64,000 bases of DNA, from NCBI RefSeq assembly GCF_016735695.1, contig NZ_JAERQD010000003.1, positions 62,001 to 126,000 on the forward strand, in the 5' to 3' direction. Below are positions 36,264-44,080 of the stretch, one piece after another; position 1 is the first letter of the stretch; the number at the start of each line of letters is the position of its first letter. The translations under genes were made by a program, and so were the position numbers. Below the pieces are notes generated by a model. That model made no database searches. It was not told where the DNA came from and saw nothing but the letters and a program-made list of their open reading frames with translations. Source of the DNA: Microvirga zambiensis WSM3693. Its GTDB lineage: Bacteria; Pseudomonadota; Alphaproteobacteria; Rhizobiales; Beijerinckiaceae.

Positions 36264-37664
36264 TCAAGCAAGTTCTTTGGCAGGCGCAAATTGCGTTGCT
36301 CCGTGCCTGAAGCGGGCGCCCCAATGCTCGGCCGGGAGATGTCTTCTTCCCTCGCCGAACAGCTTCTCGCGTAAGGTGCCTTTTGCGTAATCCGCCTTGA
36401 ACAGGCCGCGTTCCTGCAGCACAGGAACCACCAGATCGACGAAGTCGGCAAGGCTCTCCGGCGCGACCGTCCGCGGCAGGTTGATGCCGTCGATGTCGGC
36501 CTCTTCGACCCATGAGGCGATGTGGTCGGCGATCTGCTCCGGTGTGCCGACGAACGGCTTCTGGCGGCTGCCGAGGATCATCTGGTCGATCAGCTTGCGC
36601 ACCGTCCAGACCGTGCCGGCACTGCGCTTCGTGATCGCTTCCAGTGTGGAATTGTTGGCGTTGTTCTTCTCGTACTGGATCGGCTCGTCGAGATCGTATT
36701 TCGAGAAATCGACACCGGACGAGCTCGAGAAATGCGCGAGTGCCCCTTCGACGCTGGCATGGCGGCGATAATCCTCGAGCTTGTCGCGCGCCTCCTTCTC
36801 CGTGCGACCGACGACGAGGCTCATGCCGACGAAGACCTTCACGTCTTGAGGATCGCGGCCCTGGCTCGCGGCGCCCGCGCGGATATCCGCGATGATGTCG
36901 CGGGCAATGGTCGGGTTCGGGCCGCCGGTGAACACGCATTCGGCATGCTTCGAGGCAAATTCCCGGCCGCGCGTCGATGAGCCTGCCTGATACAAAACCG
37001 GCGTGCGCTGCGGCGAAGGCTCGCTCAGGTGGATGGCGTCGATCTGGTAGTACGGGCCGTCATGCTTGATGGCGCGCACCTTGTCCGGCTGCGCATAGAT
37101 TCCCTTCGCGCGGTCGGCAATGACGGCATCGTCGTCCCAGCTGCCTTCCCAGAGCTTGTAGAGCACGTCGAGGTAATCGTCCGCGACGTCGTAGCGGTGA
37201 TCGTGATCGAGCTGCTCCGGCAGGCCCATGCCGCGTGCCGCACTGTCGAGATATCCGGTGACGATGTTCCAGCCGATGCGGCCGTTTGTGAGATGATCGA
37301 GCGTCGACATGCGACGGGCGTGAAGATAGGGCTGCTCGTAGGTGGTGTTGACGGTCACGCCGAAGCCCAGATGCTTCGTGGCATGGGCCATGGCGGGCAC
37401 CAGCAGCATCGGGTCGTTAACCGGAACCTGCGCGCCGGCAGCAATGGCCGTCTCAGGCCCACCCTTGTAGACATCGTAGACGCCGACGATGTCGGCGAGG
37501 AAGATGCCGTCGAGCTTGCCGCGCTCGGCGATCTTGGCGAGGTTCACCCAGTAGTCGAGGCTCGTATAGGACGACGACAGATCGCGCGGGTGAGTCCACA
37601 TGCCATGGTTGATGTGGCCGACGCAATTCATGTCGAAGGCGTAGATGTTGATCTTCTTGGTCAT
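36264..37664 (-). CDS. NtaA/DmoA/SnaA-family FMN-dependent monooxygenase
   Basis: A 466-residue bacterial-luciferase-fold monooxygenase of the NtaA/SnaA/DmoA/SoxA group. Recognisable parts are KINIYAFDMNCVGHINHGMW, LDYWVNLAKIAERGKLDGIFLADIVGVYDVY, NGRIGWNIVTGYLDSAARGMG, PVLYQAGSSTRGREFASKHAECVF and the late FVGTPEQIADHIASWVEEADIDGINL. Members use FMNH2 from a separate reductase to oxidise compounds such as nitrilotriacetate, EDTA, dimethyl sulfide or dibenzothiophene sulfone. With the SfnB-like and MetQ/I genes it suggests an organosulfur substrate; this is inference. It is the second gene of its operon, preceded by an intercistronic hairpin. Confidence 0.87.
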   Translation of the reverse strand: MTKKINIYAFDMNCVGHINHGMWTHPRDLSSSYTSLDYWVNLAKIAERGKLDGIFLADIVGVYDVYKGGPETAIAAGAQVPVNDPMLLVPAMAHATKHLGFGVTVNTTYEQPYLHARRMSTLDHLTNGRIGWNIVTGYLDSAARGMGLPEQLDHDHRYDVADDYLDVLYKLWEGSWDDDAVIADRAKGIYAQPDKVRAIKHDGPYYQIDAIHLSEPSPQRTPVLYQAGSSTRGREFASKHAECVFTGGPNPTIARDIIADIRAGAASQGRDPQDVKVFVGMSLVVGRTEKEARDKLEDYRRHASVEGALAHFSSSSGVDFSKYDLDEPIQYEKNNANNSTLEAITKRSAGTVWTVRKLIDQMILGSRQKPFVGTPEQIADHIASWVEEADIDGINLPRTVAPESLADFVDLVVPVLQERGLFKADYAKGTLREKLFGEGRRHLPAEHWGARFRHGATQFAPAKELA

Positions 37665-37690
37665 GTCCCACCCGGATTGAATGTCTAAAG

Positions 37691-37720
37691 GCCCGCGGAT
37701 CGGTCGCTCCGTCCGCGGGC
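37691..37720 (-). terminator. Intercistronic stem-loop after the metQ-like gene
   Basis: Nine-base arms GCCCGCGGA (37691-37699) and TCCGCGGGC (37712-37720) with a 12-base loop lie between the metQ-like stop and the monooxygenase start. On the minus strand the stem is followed by CTTTAG, too short a T-run for a full terminator. It more likely protects the 3' end of the binding-protein message or reduces read-through. Confidence 0.55.
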
Positions 37721-37740
37721 TCGATGCGTTCTGGCTGCCG

Positions 37741-38574
37741 CTACCAGGCGGGGACGGTCATCTCGCCGAAATGCTTCTTGAGGATCGCTTTAACCTCGGG
37801 CGAGTTCTGGTAGATGGAGACGAACTTGTTGATCCGCTCATCCTTTGCGTCCTCGGCACGGACAACCCATTGAATGGCGAAGCGCTTCTGCACGTCGTCG
37901 AAGATGAGCGCCGAGTTCGGATCGATGTTGAATTGCTTGAGGGTCGCAGGATAACCCTGTCCCAGGTCCACATCATCGAGAGCCGTCGGCAATTGCTGGG
38001 CGACAAGCTCGGTGATCTTGACGTTCTTCGGGTTCGACACGATGTCGGCGACGGTCGCCCTGTAGTCCAGGCCGTCCTTGAGCTTGATCAGGCCGATGCG
38101 GTCGAGAAGCACGAGGCCGCGGCCGCCGTTGACCGGATCGTTGGCGATGGCGACTTTGGCGCCGTTGGGCAGATCGGAGACGTTCTTGTATCTCTTCGAA
38201 TACAGGCCGACCTTCGACATGGTGCCGACGCCGATGGACACGAAGTTGTACCCGCGCGCCTTCTTCGCATCCTCCAGGAAGGGGATGTGCTGGAAGTAGT
38301 TGACGTCGATGTCGCTGTTGGCAAGCGCCGCATTGGGCGTGATCCAGTCGGTGAACTCGATCACCTTCACGTCGAGGCCCTGTTCCTTGGCCTCCTTCGC
38401 GGCCTGATGAACCGCATCGGCCGAAAGCCCGGAATTGATACCGACCCGCAGCGGGCCTGCCTGCGCATTGCCCGAGGCAAGAGCCCAGGTGGATGCGGCA
38501 AGAACGGCGAGCACGGGGAGGACCTTGGACTGTTTCAGGCGGCGGTGCCAAGTGGCCAGGGATGTCGTCAGCAT
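37741..38574 (-). CDS. MetQ/NlpA family substrate-binding protein
   Basis: A 277-residue periplasmic binding protein of the NlpA/MetQ family. The signal sequence (VLPVLAVLAASTWALASGNAQA) ends near residue 39 and has no lipobox cysteine, so unlike classical MetQ it appears to be a soluble periplasmic protein. The mature part shows the family pattern: DVKVIEFTDWITPNAALANSDIDVNYFQHIPFLE, VGLYSKRYKNVSDLPNGAKVAIANDPVNGGRGL and NPKNVKITELVAQQLPTALDDVDLGQGYPAT. It is the first gene of the operon and divergent from the Lrp/AsnC gene. The ligand may be an oxidised or alkylated sulfur compound rather than methionine. Confidence 0.9.
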   Translation of the reverse strand: MLTTSLATWHRRLKQSKVLPVLAVLAASTWALASGNAQAGPLRVGINSGLSADAVHQAAKEAKEQGLDVKVIEFTDWITPNAALANSDIDVNYFQHIPFLEDAKKARGYNFVSIGVGTMSKVGLYSKRYKNVSDLPNGAKVAIANDPVNGGRGLVLLDRIGLIKLKDGLDYRATVADIVSNPKNVKITELVAQQLPTALDDVDLGQGYPATLKQFNIDPNSALIFDDVQKRFAIQWVVRAEDAKDERINKFVSIYQNSPEVKAILKKHFGEMTVPAW

Positions 38575-38798
38575 AGGTAAAGCCTCGGGTTATTGAAGGT
38601 TGCGCGGCGAATGTTCTTCCCCATGCGGGGCGATGCCCATGAAAAGGGCGTTATCCGTTGAGTACTTCGCCAGGACATATTCAAAGTCGCGGAGCATCTA
38701 TTCACGATGAATATTCAGTTTCCGGCGAGGCATTGTCTCAAGGTCGGCTTGGAGACTTGCAGGATCGTGCCCCGGCCGGCCGAGGGCGTCAATTAGAA

Positions 38799-38816
38799 TG
38801 TTCTTTTTTTAGAACA
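38799..38816. promoter_or_regulatory. Candidate Lrp/AsnC operator 1 (TGTTCT-N6-AGAACA)
   Basis: A perfect inverted repeat of six-base arms, TGTTCT and AGAACA, separated by six T residues. It lies 225 bases upstream of the metQ-like start and 140 bases from an identical-arm copy beside the regulator gene. Recurrence of the same arms and spacing is what marks it as a protein-binding site. Confidence 0.6.
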
Positions 38817-38938
38817 GCGACGTGTAGAAGAAACTTCTCTCGCTCGCTAAGGGCCATGCAGCCGGGTATCAGGATCGCGGGAATCTCTGATCCTTATGAG
38901 GCTAGATGGCCTTATGCGTAATGTTGTGCTCTTGATTT

Positions 38939-38956
38939 TGTTCTTTAAAAAGAACA
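38939..38956. promoter_or_regulatory. Candidate Lrp/AsnC operator 2 (TGTTCT-N6-AGAACA)
   Basis: The second copy has the same arms with spacer TTAAAA; the symmetry extends to eight-base arms TGTTCTTT / AAAGAACA around AA. It ends 19 bases before the start of the lrp-like gene, a position suited to autorepression. Confidence 0.65.
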
Positions 38957-38975
38957 TAACCCTCATGACGAACAC

Positions 38976-39443
38976 ATGGATCAGGCGATGGATGCGACCG
39001 ACACGAAGATCCTCAGGTTCCTCCAGGAGGATGCGAGCATCTCCATTGCGGAGCTGGCTCAGCGCGTAAACCTGTCTCAGACACCGTGCTGGAAGCGGAT
39101 CCAGCGCCTCGAGGCCTCGGGAATCATCAAGGGGCGGGTCGCGCTCGTCGACCCGGAGAAGATCGGGCTCAGCCTCACGGCTTTCGTTTCGGTCGAGGCC
39201 TACGACCACACCGAGGCGTGGACGCAGCGCTTTGCGGAGTTCGTCGCGACGCTGCCGGAGGTGATGGAGTTCTACCGCATGGCCGGCGATGTCGACTACA
39301 TCCTGCGCGTCGTCGTGCCAGACATGGCTGCTTATGACGGTTTCTACAAAAGGCTCATAGGCGCCGTTCCGCTCAAGAACGTCACCTCGCGCTTCGCCAT
39401 GGAGCGCATCAAGTCCACGACCGCCTTTGCACTGACGGCGTAG
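38976..39443 (+). CDS. Lrp/AsnC family transcriptional regulator
   Basis: This 155-residue regulator has an N-terminal helix-turn-helix (DATDTKILRFLQEDASISIAELAQRVNLSQTPCWKRIQRLEASGIIKG) and a C-terminal RAM/AsnC ligand-binding domain (GLSLTAFVSVEAYDH, VMEFYRMAGDVDYILRVVVPDMAAYDGFYKRLI). Such proteins respond to amino acids or related metabolites and often control the divergent operon, here the MetQ-monooxygenase genes. The two palindromes in the intergenic region are its probable sites. Translation can begin at 38976 or at the in-frame ATG four codons later. Confidence 0.9.
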   Translation: MDQAMDATDTKILRFLQEDASISIAELAQRVNLSQTPCWKRIQRLEASGIIKGRVALVDPEKIGLSLTAFVSVEAYDHTEAWTQRFAEFVATLPEVMEFYRMAGDVDYILRVVVPDMAAYDGFYKRLIGAVPLKNVTSRFAMERIKSTTAFALTA

Positions 39444-39456
39444 CAGATTCGGCTAT

Positions 39457-40149
39457 TTACGCGCTGAACAGCTCCGGGTGCTCCGCTTCGACGCGGGGCA
39501 GGGCGCGCAGGATTTCCGTCAGGTGCCGGCGCATGGCCTCGGCCGCAGCATCCTCGTCACGGCTGTCGATGGCCGTAACGATGGCGCGGTGCTGATCGAT
39601 CAGGGGAAGCATCGCCTCGGGGCCGGGGAGGGTGAGCTGGCACACCCGGTCCATGTGGGCTTTGATGTCCTGAACCGCCTCCCATGCCAGCGGACAGCCG
39701 GCGCCTTCCGCAAGTGCGATATGGAAGAGCTCGTCGTAGCGCTGGAAGGCTGCATGGTCGTCCCGTTTGGCGGCGTGTTCCTGCATCTCCAGGAGATCGT
39801 TGATCCGCTCGCGGCTCTGCTGGTCGAAGGACGAGCAGGCGCGGCGCACGACCGCCGTCTCGATGGCTTCTCGGACGAAGCGGGCCTCCATCATCTTGCG
39901 CACCGAAATCTTGACCACCGTCGTGCCGCGCTGGGGCTGGATCTCCACCAGCCGCGTCCGGGCGAGCCCGATCAGCGCCTCGCGGACGGGCTGGCGCGAA
40001 ACTCCATGGCGCTCGGCGATATCCTGCTCGGAGAGCCGGCTTCCGGGTGGGAGCTCCAGGGCGATGATCAGGCGGCGCAGCTCGTTCTCGATGCGCTGGG
40101 CAGCGGAGCCTTGGGCGATGGGGAAGGGCGTGTTCACGGCGGATCTCAT
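39457..40149 (-). CDS. GntR/FCD family transcriptional regulator of the uronate operon
   Basis: About 230 residues. The N-terminal winged helix contains RLSEQDIAERHGVSRQPVREALIGLARTRLVEIQPQRGTTV, the GntR signature. The C-terminal FCD domain is helical, with metal/ligand-site residues in ARFVREAIETAVVRRA, YDELFHIALAEGAG and DQHRAIVTAIDSRDEDAA. FCD regulators typically sense organic or sugar acids. It is divergent from a TRAP-kdu operon and is its likely repressor. The start is uncertain: 40149 is used here, with ATGs also at 40167 and 40170, which would put the operator right at the start. No clear ribosome site precedes any of them. Confidence 0.85.
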   Translation of the reverse strand: MRSAVNTPFPIAQGSAAQRIENELRRLIIALELPPGSRLSEQDIAERHGVSRQPVREALIGLARTRLVEIQPQRGTTVVKISVRKMMEARFVREAIETAVVRRACSSFDQQSRERINDLLEMQEHAAKRDDHAAFQRYDELFHIALAEGAGCPLAWEAVQDIKAHMDRVCQLTLPGPEAMLPLIDQHRAIVTAIDSRDEDAAAEAMRRHLTEILRALPRVEAEHPELFSA

Positions 40150-40177
40150 GCTTAAGACGGGTTGCATCATATATAAG

Positions 40178-40193
40178 TGTATACTACCATACA
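40178..40193. promoter_or_regulatory. Candidate GntR operator (TGTAT-N6-ATACA)
   Basis: A perfect five-base inverted repeat, TGTAT and ATACA around ACTACC, lies in the 180-base divergent region between the GntR gene and the TRAP operon. Its form resembles the TTGTATACAA-like sites of FCD-type GntR regulators. The spot is suited to control both directions. Confidence 0.5.
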
Positions 40194-40332
40194 AGAGTCG
40201 ACCAGTTAAGCCGCGACAAGGGGCATCTGGTCTCGTCCCGAGGGTTTGCAAGGCTTTTCGGGGCGCAGGATAGCCGGCGGAAGACCGGGCCTGAAACAAC
40301 AGAGCATCAGAGGAAAGCTTAAGGAGGATACG

Positions 40333-41313
40333 ATGTTGACCAAGAGAACCCTCGCCGCTGCCGCCGTTGGACTATGGACGGCCCTTATAAGTGGCACAGC
40401 CGGCGCCCAGACGACACTGCGCTCCGCCGATATTCACCCGGATGGGTACCCGACCGTCGAGGCGGTAAAATATTTCGGCTCCCTGCTCGAGAAGAAGACC
40501 AACGGCCGATACAAGATCCAAGTCTTCCATTCCGCGCAGCTCGGCCAGGAAAAGGACACGATCGAGCAGACCCGCTTCGGCGTCATCGACCTGAACCGGA
40601 TCAATATGGGCCCGTTCAACAACCTGATCCCCGAGACCCTGGTGCCCTCGCTGCCCTTCATCTTCCGGTCGGTCGACCACATGCGCAAGACCATGGACGG
40701 GCCGGTCGGAGACCAGATCCTGAAGGCATTCGAGCCGCACGGTCTCGTCGCGCTCGCCTTCTATGATTCGGGCGCCCGCTCGTTCTATAACTCGAAGCGC
40801 TCCATCAATTCGCCGGCGGATCTCAAGGGCATGAGGGTGCGCGTGATCCAGTCGGATCTCTTCCTCGACATGGTGAATGCGCTCGGCGCCAATGCGACGC
40901 CGATGCCTCCGGGCGAGGTCTATTCCGCGCTGCAGACCGGCGTGGTCGACGGCGCCGAGAACAACTGGCCGAGCTACGATTCCTTCCGCCATTTCGAGGT
41001 AGCGAAGTTCTACTCGCTGACCGAGCATTCCATGTCGCCGGAAGTGCTGGTGATGTCGAAGAAGAGCTTCGACAAGATGTCGCCCGAGGACCAGAAGGCG
41101 GTGCGCGAGACGGCAAAGGAATCCGTCGCGAAGATGCGCGAGCTCTGGGAAGCGCGCGAGAAGGATGCCGAGAAGAAGATCCGCGCGAACAGCAACCAGA
41201 TCAACAACGTGGACAAGCAGCCCTTCATCGACGCGATGAAGCCGGTCTATGAGAAATACGCCAAGGACGCGAAGGTGAAGGAACTCGTCTCCCGCATCCA
41301 GGCGATGAACTGA
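40333..41313 (+). CDS. TRAP transporter substrate-binding protein (DctP type), uronate operon
   Basis: A 326-residue periplasmic protein with a Sec signal (residues 1-26, ending ISGTAGAQ) and the DctP fold: TLRSADIHPDGYPTVEAVKYFGSLLEKKTNGRYKIQVFHSAQLGQEKDTIEQTRFGVIDL. The conserved ligand-binding Arg region is LKGMRVRVIQSDLFLDMVNALGANATPMPPGEVYSALQTGVVDGAENN. An ideal AAGGAGG lies 5 bases before the ATG at 40333. The downstream kduI-kduD-kdgF genes imply that the ligand is a pectin- or glycosaminoglycan-derived uronate. A terminator-like hairpin follows the gene. Confidence 0.92.
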   Translation: MLTKRTLAAAAVGLWTALISGTAGAQTTLRSADIHPDGYPTVEAVKYFGSLLEKKTNGRYKIQVFHSAQLGQEKDTIEQTRFGVIDLNRINMGPFNNLIPETLVPSLPFIFRSVDHMRKTMDGPVGDQILKAFEPHGLVALAFYDSGARSFYNSKRSINSPADLKGMRVRVIQSDLFLDMVNALGANATPMPPGEVYSALQTGVVDGAENNWPSYDSFRHFEVAKFYSLTEHSMSPEVLVMSKKSFDKMSPEDQKAVRETAKESVAKMRELWEAREKDAEKKIRANSNQINNVDKQPFIDAMKPVYEKYAKDAKVKELVSRIQAMN

Positions 41314-41335
41314 GCGTCATCGACGCATGCTGCTC

Positions 41336-41357
41336 CGGACCGGCTCCGGCCGGTCCG
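41336..41357 (+). terminator. Attenuating hairpin between TRAP binding-protein and permease genes
   Basis: An 8-9 bp G+C-rich stem (GGACCGGC at 41337-41344 with GCCGGTCC at 41349-41356, extended by one C-G pair) is followed by CCTTTTCC. It lies between the first gene and the membrane components of the same operon, so partial termination that favours the binding protein is likely. Confidence 0.65.
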
Positions 41358-41384
41358 CCTTTTCCATACTGGAGATCTTTACCG

Positions 41385-41924
41385 ATGCGCGCCGAACTTG
41401 CCGCGCTGTCCCGGATCCTGGCCGTCGTGAATAGAGCGGCCTTGTGGATCGCCGGGATCGGCCTTGTTCTCATGACAGCCTTCGTCGCCTGGCAGGTGTT
41501 CGGCCGCTACGTGCTGAACCAGTCGCCGAGCTGGACAGAGCCGGCCTCGCTGCTGCTCATGAGCTGGTTCATTCTGCTCGGCTCCGCCGTCGGCGTACGC
41601 GACGGCAATCATCTCGGCTTCGAGATCGCCCTCCATTATGCGCCGCATGGCCTGCGGCAGATCATGCTCGCCGTCACGGAAGTGCTCGTGATGTTCTTCG
41701 GTGCCGCCATGGCGTGGTACGGCACGTCGCTTGCGGTCGAAACCTGGTCCGCTCTGATGCCGGGCCTGCCGATCCCGCAGGGCTTCGACTACGTGCCTCT
41801 CGCCGTGGGCGGTGTGCTGATCGCTCTTTTCTCCCTCGAAAAGCTCGTTCGCCTGCTCCTGGTTGGCGACGAAGCGCCCATGGTGCGCGTCGACGAGCCC
41901 CATCTCGTTGCCGTGAAGGATTAA
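41385..41924 (+). CDS. TRAP transporter small permease (DctQ type)
   Basis: A 179-residue four-helix membrane protein. Characteristic stretches are GIGLVLMTAFVAWQVFGRYVLNQSPSWTEPASLLLMSWFILLGSAVGVRDGNHLGFEI and DYVPLAVGGVLIALFSLEKLV. DctQ proteins join the large permease and contact the binding protein in tripartite, ATP-independent (sodium-driven) uptake. The large-permease gene starts four bases after its stop codon. Confidence 0.9.
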   Translation: MRAELAALSRILAVVNRAALWIAGIGLVLMTAFVAWQVFGRYVLNQSPSWTEPASLLLMSWFILLGSAVGVRDGNHLGFEIALHYAPHGLRQIMLAVTEVLVMFFGAAMAWYGTSLAVETWSALMPGLPIPQGFDYVPLAVGGVLIALFSLEKLVRLLLVGDEAPMVRVDEPHLVAVKD

Positions 41925-41928
41925 GTCA

Positions 41929-43209
41929 ATGGAGATCTGGGTTCTCTTCGGCGTCTTCACGCTCCTGCTCATCATCGGCACGCCTGTCGCGTTCTGCCTC
42001 GGCATCGCATCGCTCGCCACGATTCTCTATATGCAGCTGCCGCCGATCGTGGTGTTCCAGCAGCTCAATTCCGGCATGAACGCCTTCGCCATGATGGCAA
42101 TCCCGTTCTTCATCTATGCCGGAGACCTGATGATGCGCGGCGGCATCGCCGACCGGTTGATCCGTCTTGCCGCCGGCCTCGTCGGGCACCTGCGCGGCGG
42201 CCTGGGGCAGGTGAACGTCGTCGCATCGACACTCTTCGGCGGCATCTCGGGCTCCGCGATCGCGGATGCCTCCGCCATCGGCGGCATCATGATCCCGCAG
42301 ATGGAGAAGCGGGGTTACGCCAAAGATTACAGCGTCAACGTCACGGTGAATGCGGCCATCATCGCGCTCCTCATCCCGCCGTCGCACAACATGATCATCT
42401 ATTCGATTGCCGCGGGCGGCACGATCTCGGTCGCGGACCTGTTCACGGCCGGCATCGTTCCAGGGCTTCTGCTGGCGGCGGCCTTGATGATCACGGCCTA
42501 TTGGGTCGCCGTGCGCCGCGGCTACCCGGCCGATCCATTCCCCGGTTTCCGGATGCTCGGCTACTTCCTCGTTTCGGCCGTTCCGGGTATCCTGCTCATC
42601 TTCATCATCTTCGGCGGCGTCCGCTCGGGCATCTTCACGGCGACCGAAAGTTCCTGCATCGCCGTCATCTACGCCCTGCTCGTCACGCTCTTCGTCTATC
42701 GCGAGATGAATTGGGAGAGCTTCGTCGAGGCGACCCTCGGCGCGGTGCGAACCACGGCGATGGTTCTCCTCGTCATCGGCACGGCAAGCGCCTTCGGGTG
42801 GCTCATGGCCTTCCTGCAGGTGCCGCAGGCGACCATCGCCCTCATGAAGACGGTATCGGACAACCCGATCGTCGTCCTGCTCCTCATCAACATCATCCTG
42901 CTGGTGCTCGGCACCTTCATGGACATGGCGCCGATGATCATCATCTGCACGCCGATCTTCCTGCCGGTGATCAAGGCGTTCGGCATCGATCCGGTGCATT
43001 TCGGCGTGATCCTGATCCTCAACGCCGGCATCGGCCTCAACACGCCGCCGGTGGGCTCGGTCCTCTTCGTCGGCTGCGCGGTCGGCAAGATCACGATCGG
43101 CGAGGCCATGAAGACCATCTGGCCATTCCTGGGAGCCAGCATCCTGGTGCTGCTTCTCGTCACCTACATTCCCGGCCTGTCGCTCTGGCTCCCGGCCCTT
43201 TTCCGCTGA
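41929..43209 (+). CDS. TRAP transporter large permease (DctM type)
   Basis: A 426-residue membrane protein with about 12 helices. Family markers include FAMMAIPFFIYAGDLMMRGGIADRL, STLFGGISGSAIADASAIGGIMIPQMEKRGY, LLIPPSHNMIIYSIAAGGTISVADLFTAGIVPGLLL and the C-terminal HFGVILILNAGIGLNTPPVGSVLFVGCAVG. It is the sodium-coupled transport subunit, completing a P-Q-M TRAP system for a uronate. KduI follows after 24 bases. Confidence 0.92.
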   Translation: MEIWVLFGVFTLLLIIGTPVAFCLGIASLATILYMQLPPIVVFQQLNSGMNAFAMMAIPFFIYAGDLMMRGGIADRLIRLAAGLVGHLRGGLGQVNVVASTLFGGISGSAIADASAIGGIMIPQMEKRGYAKDYSVNVTVNAAIIALLIPPSHNMIIYSIAAGGTISVADLFTAGIVPGLLLAAALMITAYWVAVRRGYPADPFPGFRMLGYFLVSAVPGILLIFIIFGGVRSGIFTATESSCIAVIYALLVTLFVYREMNWESFVEATLGAVRTTAMVLLVIGTASAFGWLMAFLQVPQATIALMKTVSDNPIVVLLLINIILLVLGTFMDMAPMIIICTPIFLPVIKAFGIDPVHFGVILILNAGIGLNTPPVGSVLFVGCAVGKITIGEAMKTIWPFLGASILVLLLVTYIPGLSLWLPALFR

Positions 43210-43233
43210 TCATTCATATTCAACGAGGCACCT

Positions 43234-44070
43234 ATGACCATCGACATCCGGCAGGTATGCCACCCGGAGGCCGTTCGCCACTTCAGCACGGCGGATCTGC
43301 GCCGCCACTTCCTGATCGAGACCTTGTTCGTTCCTGGAGAGATCAAGCTTACCTACAGCCACATCGACCGGCTGGTGGTGGGCGGCGCGACGCCGACGAT
43401 GGGTGCGATCAAGCTCGAATCGAACAAGCAAATCGGTTCGCCGAATTTCCTGGATCGCCGGGAAATCGGCATCGTCAATCTGGGCGGCGCCGGGCGGGTT
43501 CACACCGACGGCGAGATCCATAATCTTGGGCCGCGAGACGCTCTCTATATCGCCATGGGCACGAAGGACGTGTGGTTCGACAGTCTCGACGCAGCAACCC
43601 CGGCGAAATTCTACCTCGTCAGTACCCCGGCCCATGCCCGCTTCGAGACGGTGAAGATCGGGCTCGAACGCGCCCGCCGGGTCGACCTGGGCGATGCCGC
43701 CAACGGCAATGTCCGCACGATCTTTCAGATGATCCACCCGGATGTGTGCCGCTCGGCCCAGCTCGTCCTCGGCATGACGCAGCTCAAGCCCGGCAGCATG
43801 TGGAATACCATGCCGGCGCATGTGCATGACCGCCGCTCCGAGGTGTATGTCTATTTCGACATGCAGCCCGACACGCGCGTGTTCCACCTCATGGGTGAGC
43901 CGGACGAGACGAAGCACCTCGTCGTCGCCAACGAGCAGGCGATCCTGTCTCCCGGCTGGTCGATCCATTCCGGTGTCGGCACGAGCAACTACACCTTCGT
44001 CTGGGCCATGGGCGGCGACAACCAGGATTTCACCGATATGGATATGGTGTCCATGGACGCTCTGCGCTGA
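43234..44070 (+). CDS. kduI: 5-keto-4-deoxyuronate isomerase
   Basis: This 278-residue cupin-fold isomerase interconverts 5-dehydro-4-deoxy-D-glucuronate and 3-deoxy-D-glycero-2,5-hexodiulosonate in breakdown of unsaturated uronates. The metal site is visible as AHVHDRRSEVYVYFDM (two His and a Glu) plus a later His in GWSIHSGVGTSNYTFVWAMGGDNQDFTDMDMV, the KduI C-terminal signature. The length is that of the family. It lies between the TRAP genes and kduD, the next step of the pathway. Confidence 0.95.
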   Translation: MTIDIRQVCHPEAVRHFSTADLRRHFLIETLFVPGEIKLTYSHIDRLVVGGATPTMGAIKLESNKQIGSPNFLDRREIGIVNLGGAGRVHTDGEIHNLGPRDALYIAMGTKDVWFDSLDAATPAKFYLVSTPAHARFETVKIGLERARRVDLGDAANGNVRTIFQMIHPDVCRSAQLVLGMTQLKPGSMWNTMPAHVHDRRSEVYVYFDMQPDTRVFHLMGEPDETKHLVVANEQAILSPGWSIHSGVGTSNYTFVWAMGGDNQDFTDMDMVSMDALR

Positions 44071-44080
44071 GAGGTCGGCG

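Larger units (their letters stand above)
38575..38975. other. Divergent control region between metQ-like and lrp-like genes
   Basis: These 401 bases hold no gene but carry several symmetric motifs. They include the two TGTTCT-N6-AGAACA palindromes annotated separately, a lone TGTTCT half-site at 38613-38618 close to the metQ-like start, and a TATTC-ACGAT-GAATA inverted repeat at 38699-38713. The region is A+T-rich relative to its neighbours. It must contain the promoters of the sulfur operon and of the regulator. Confidence 0.65.
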
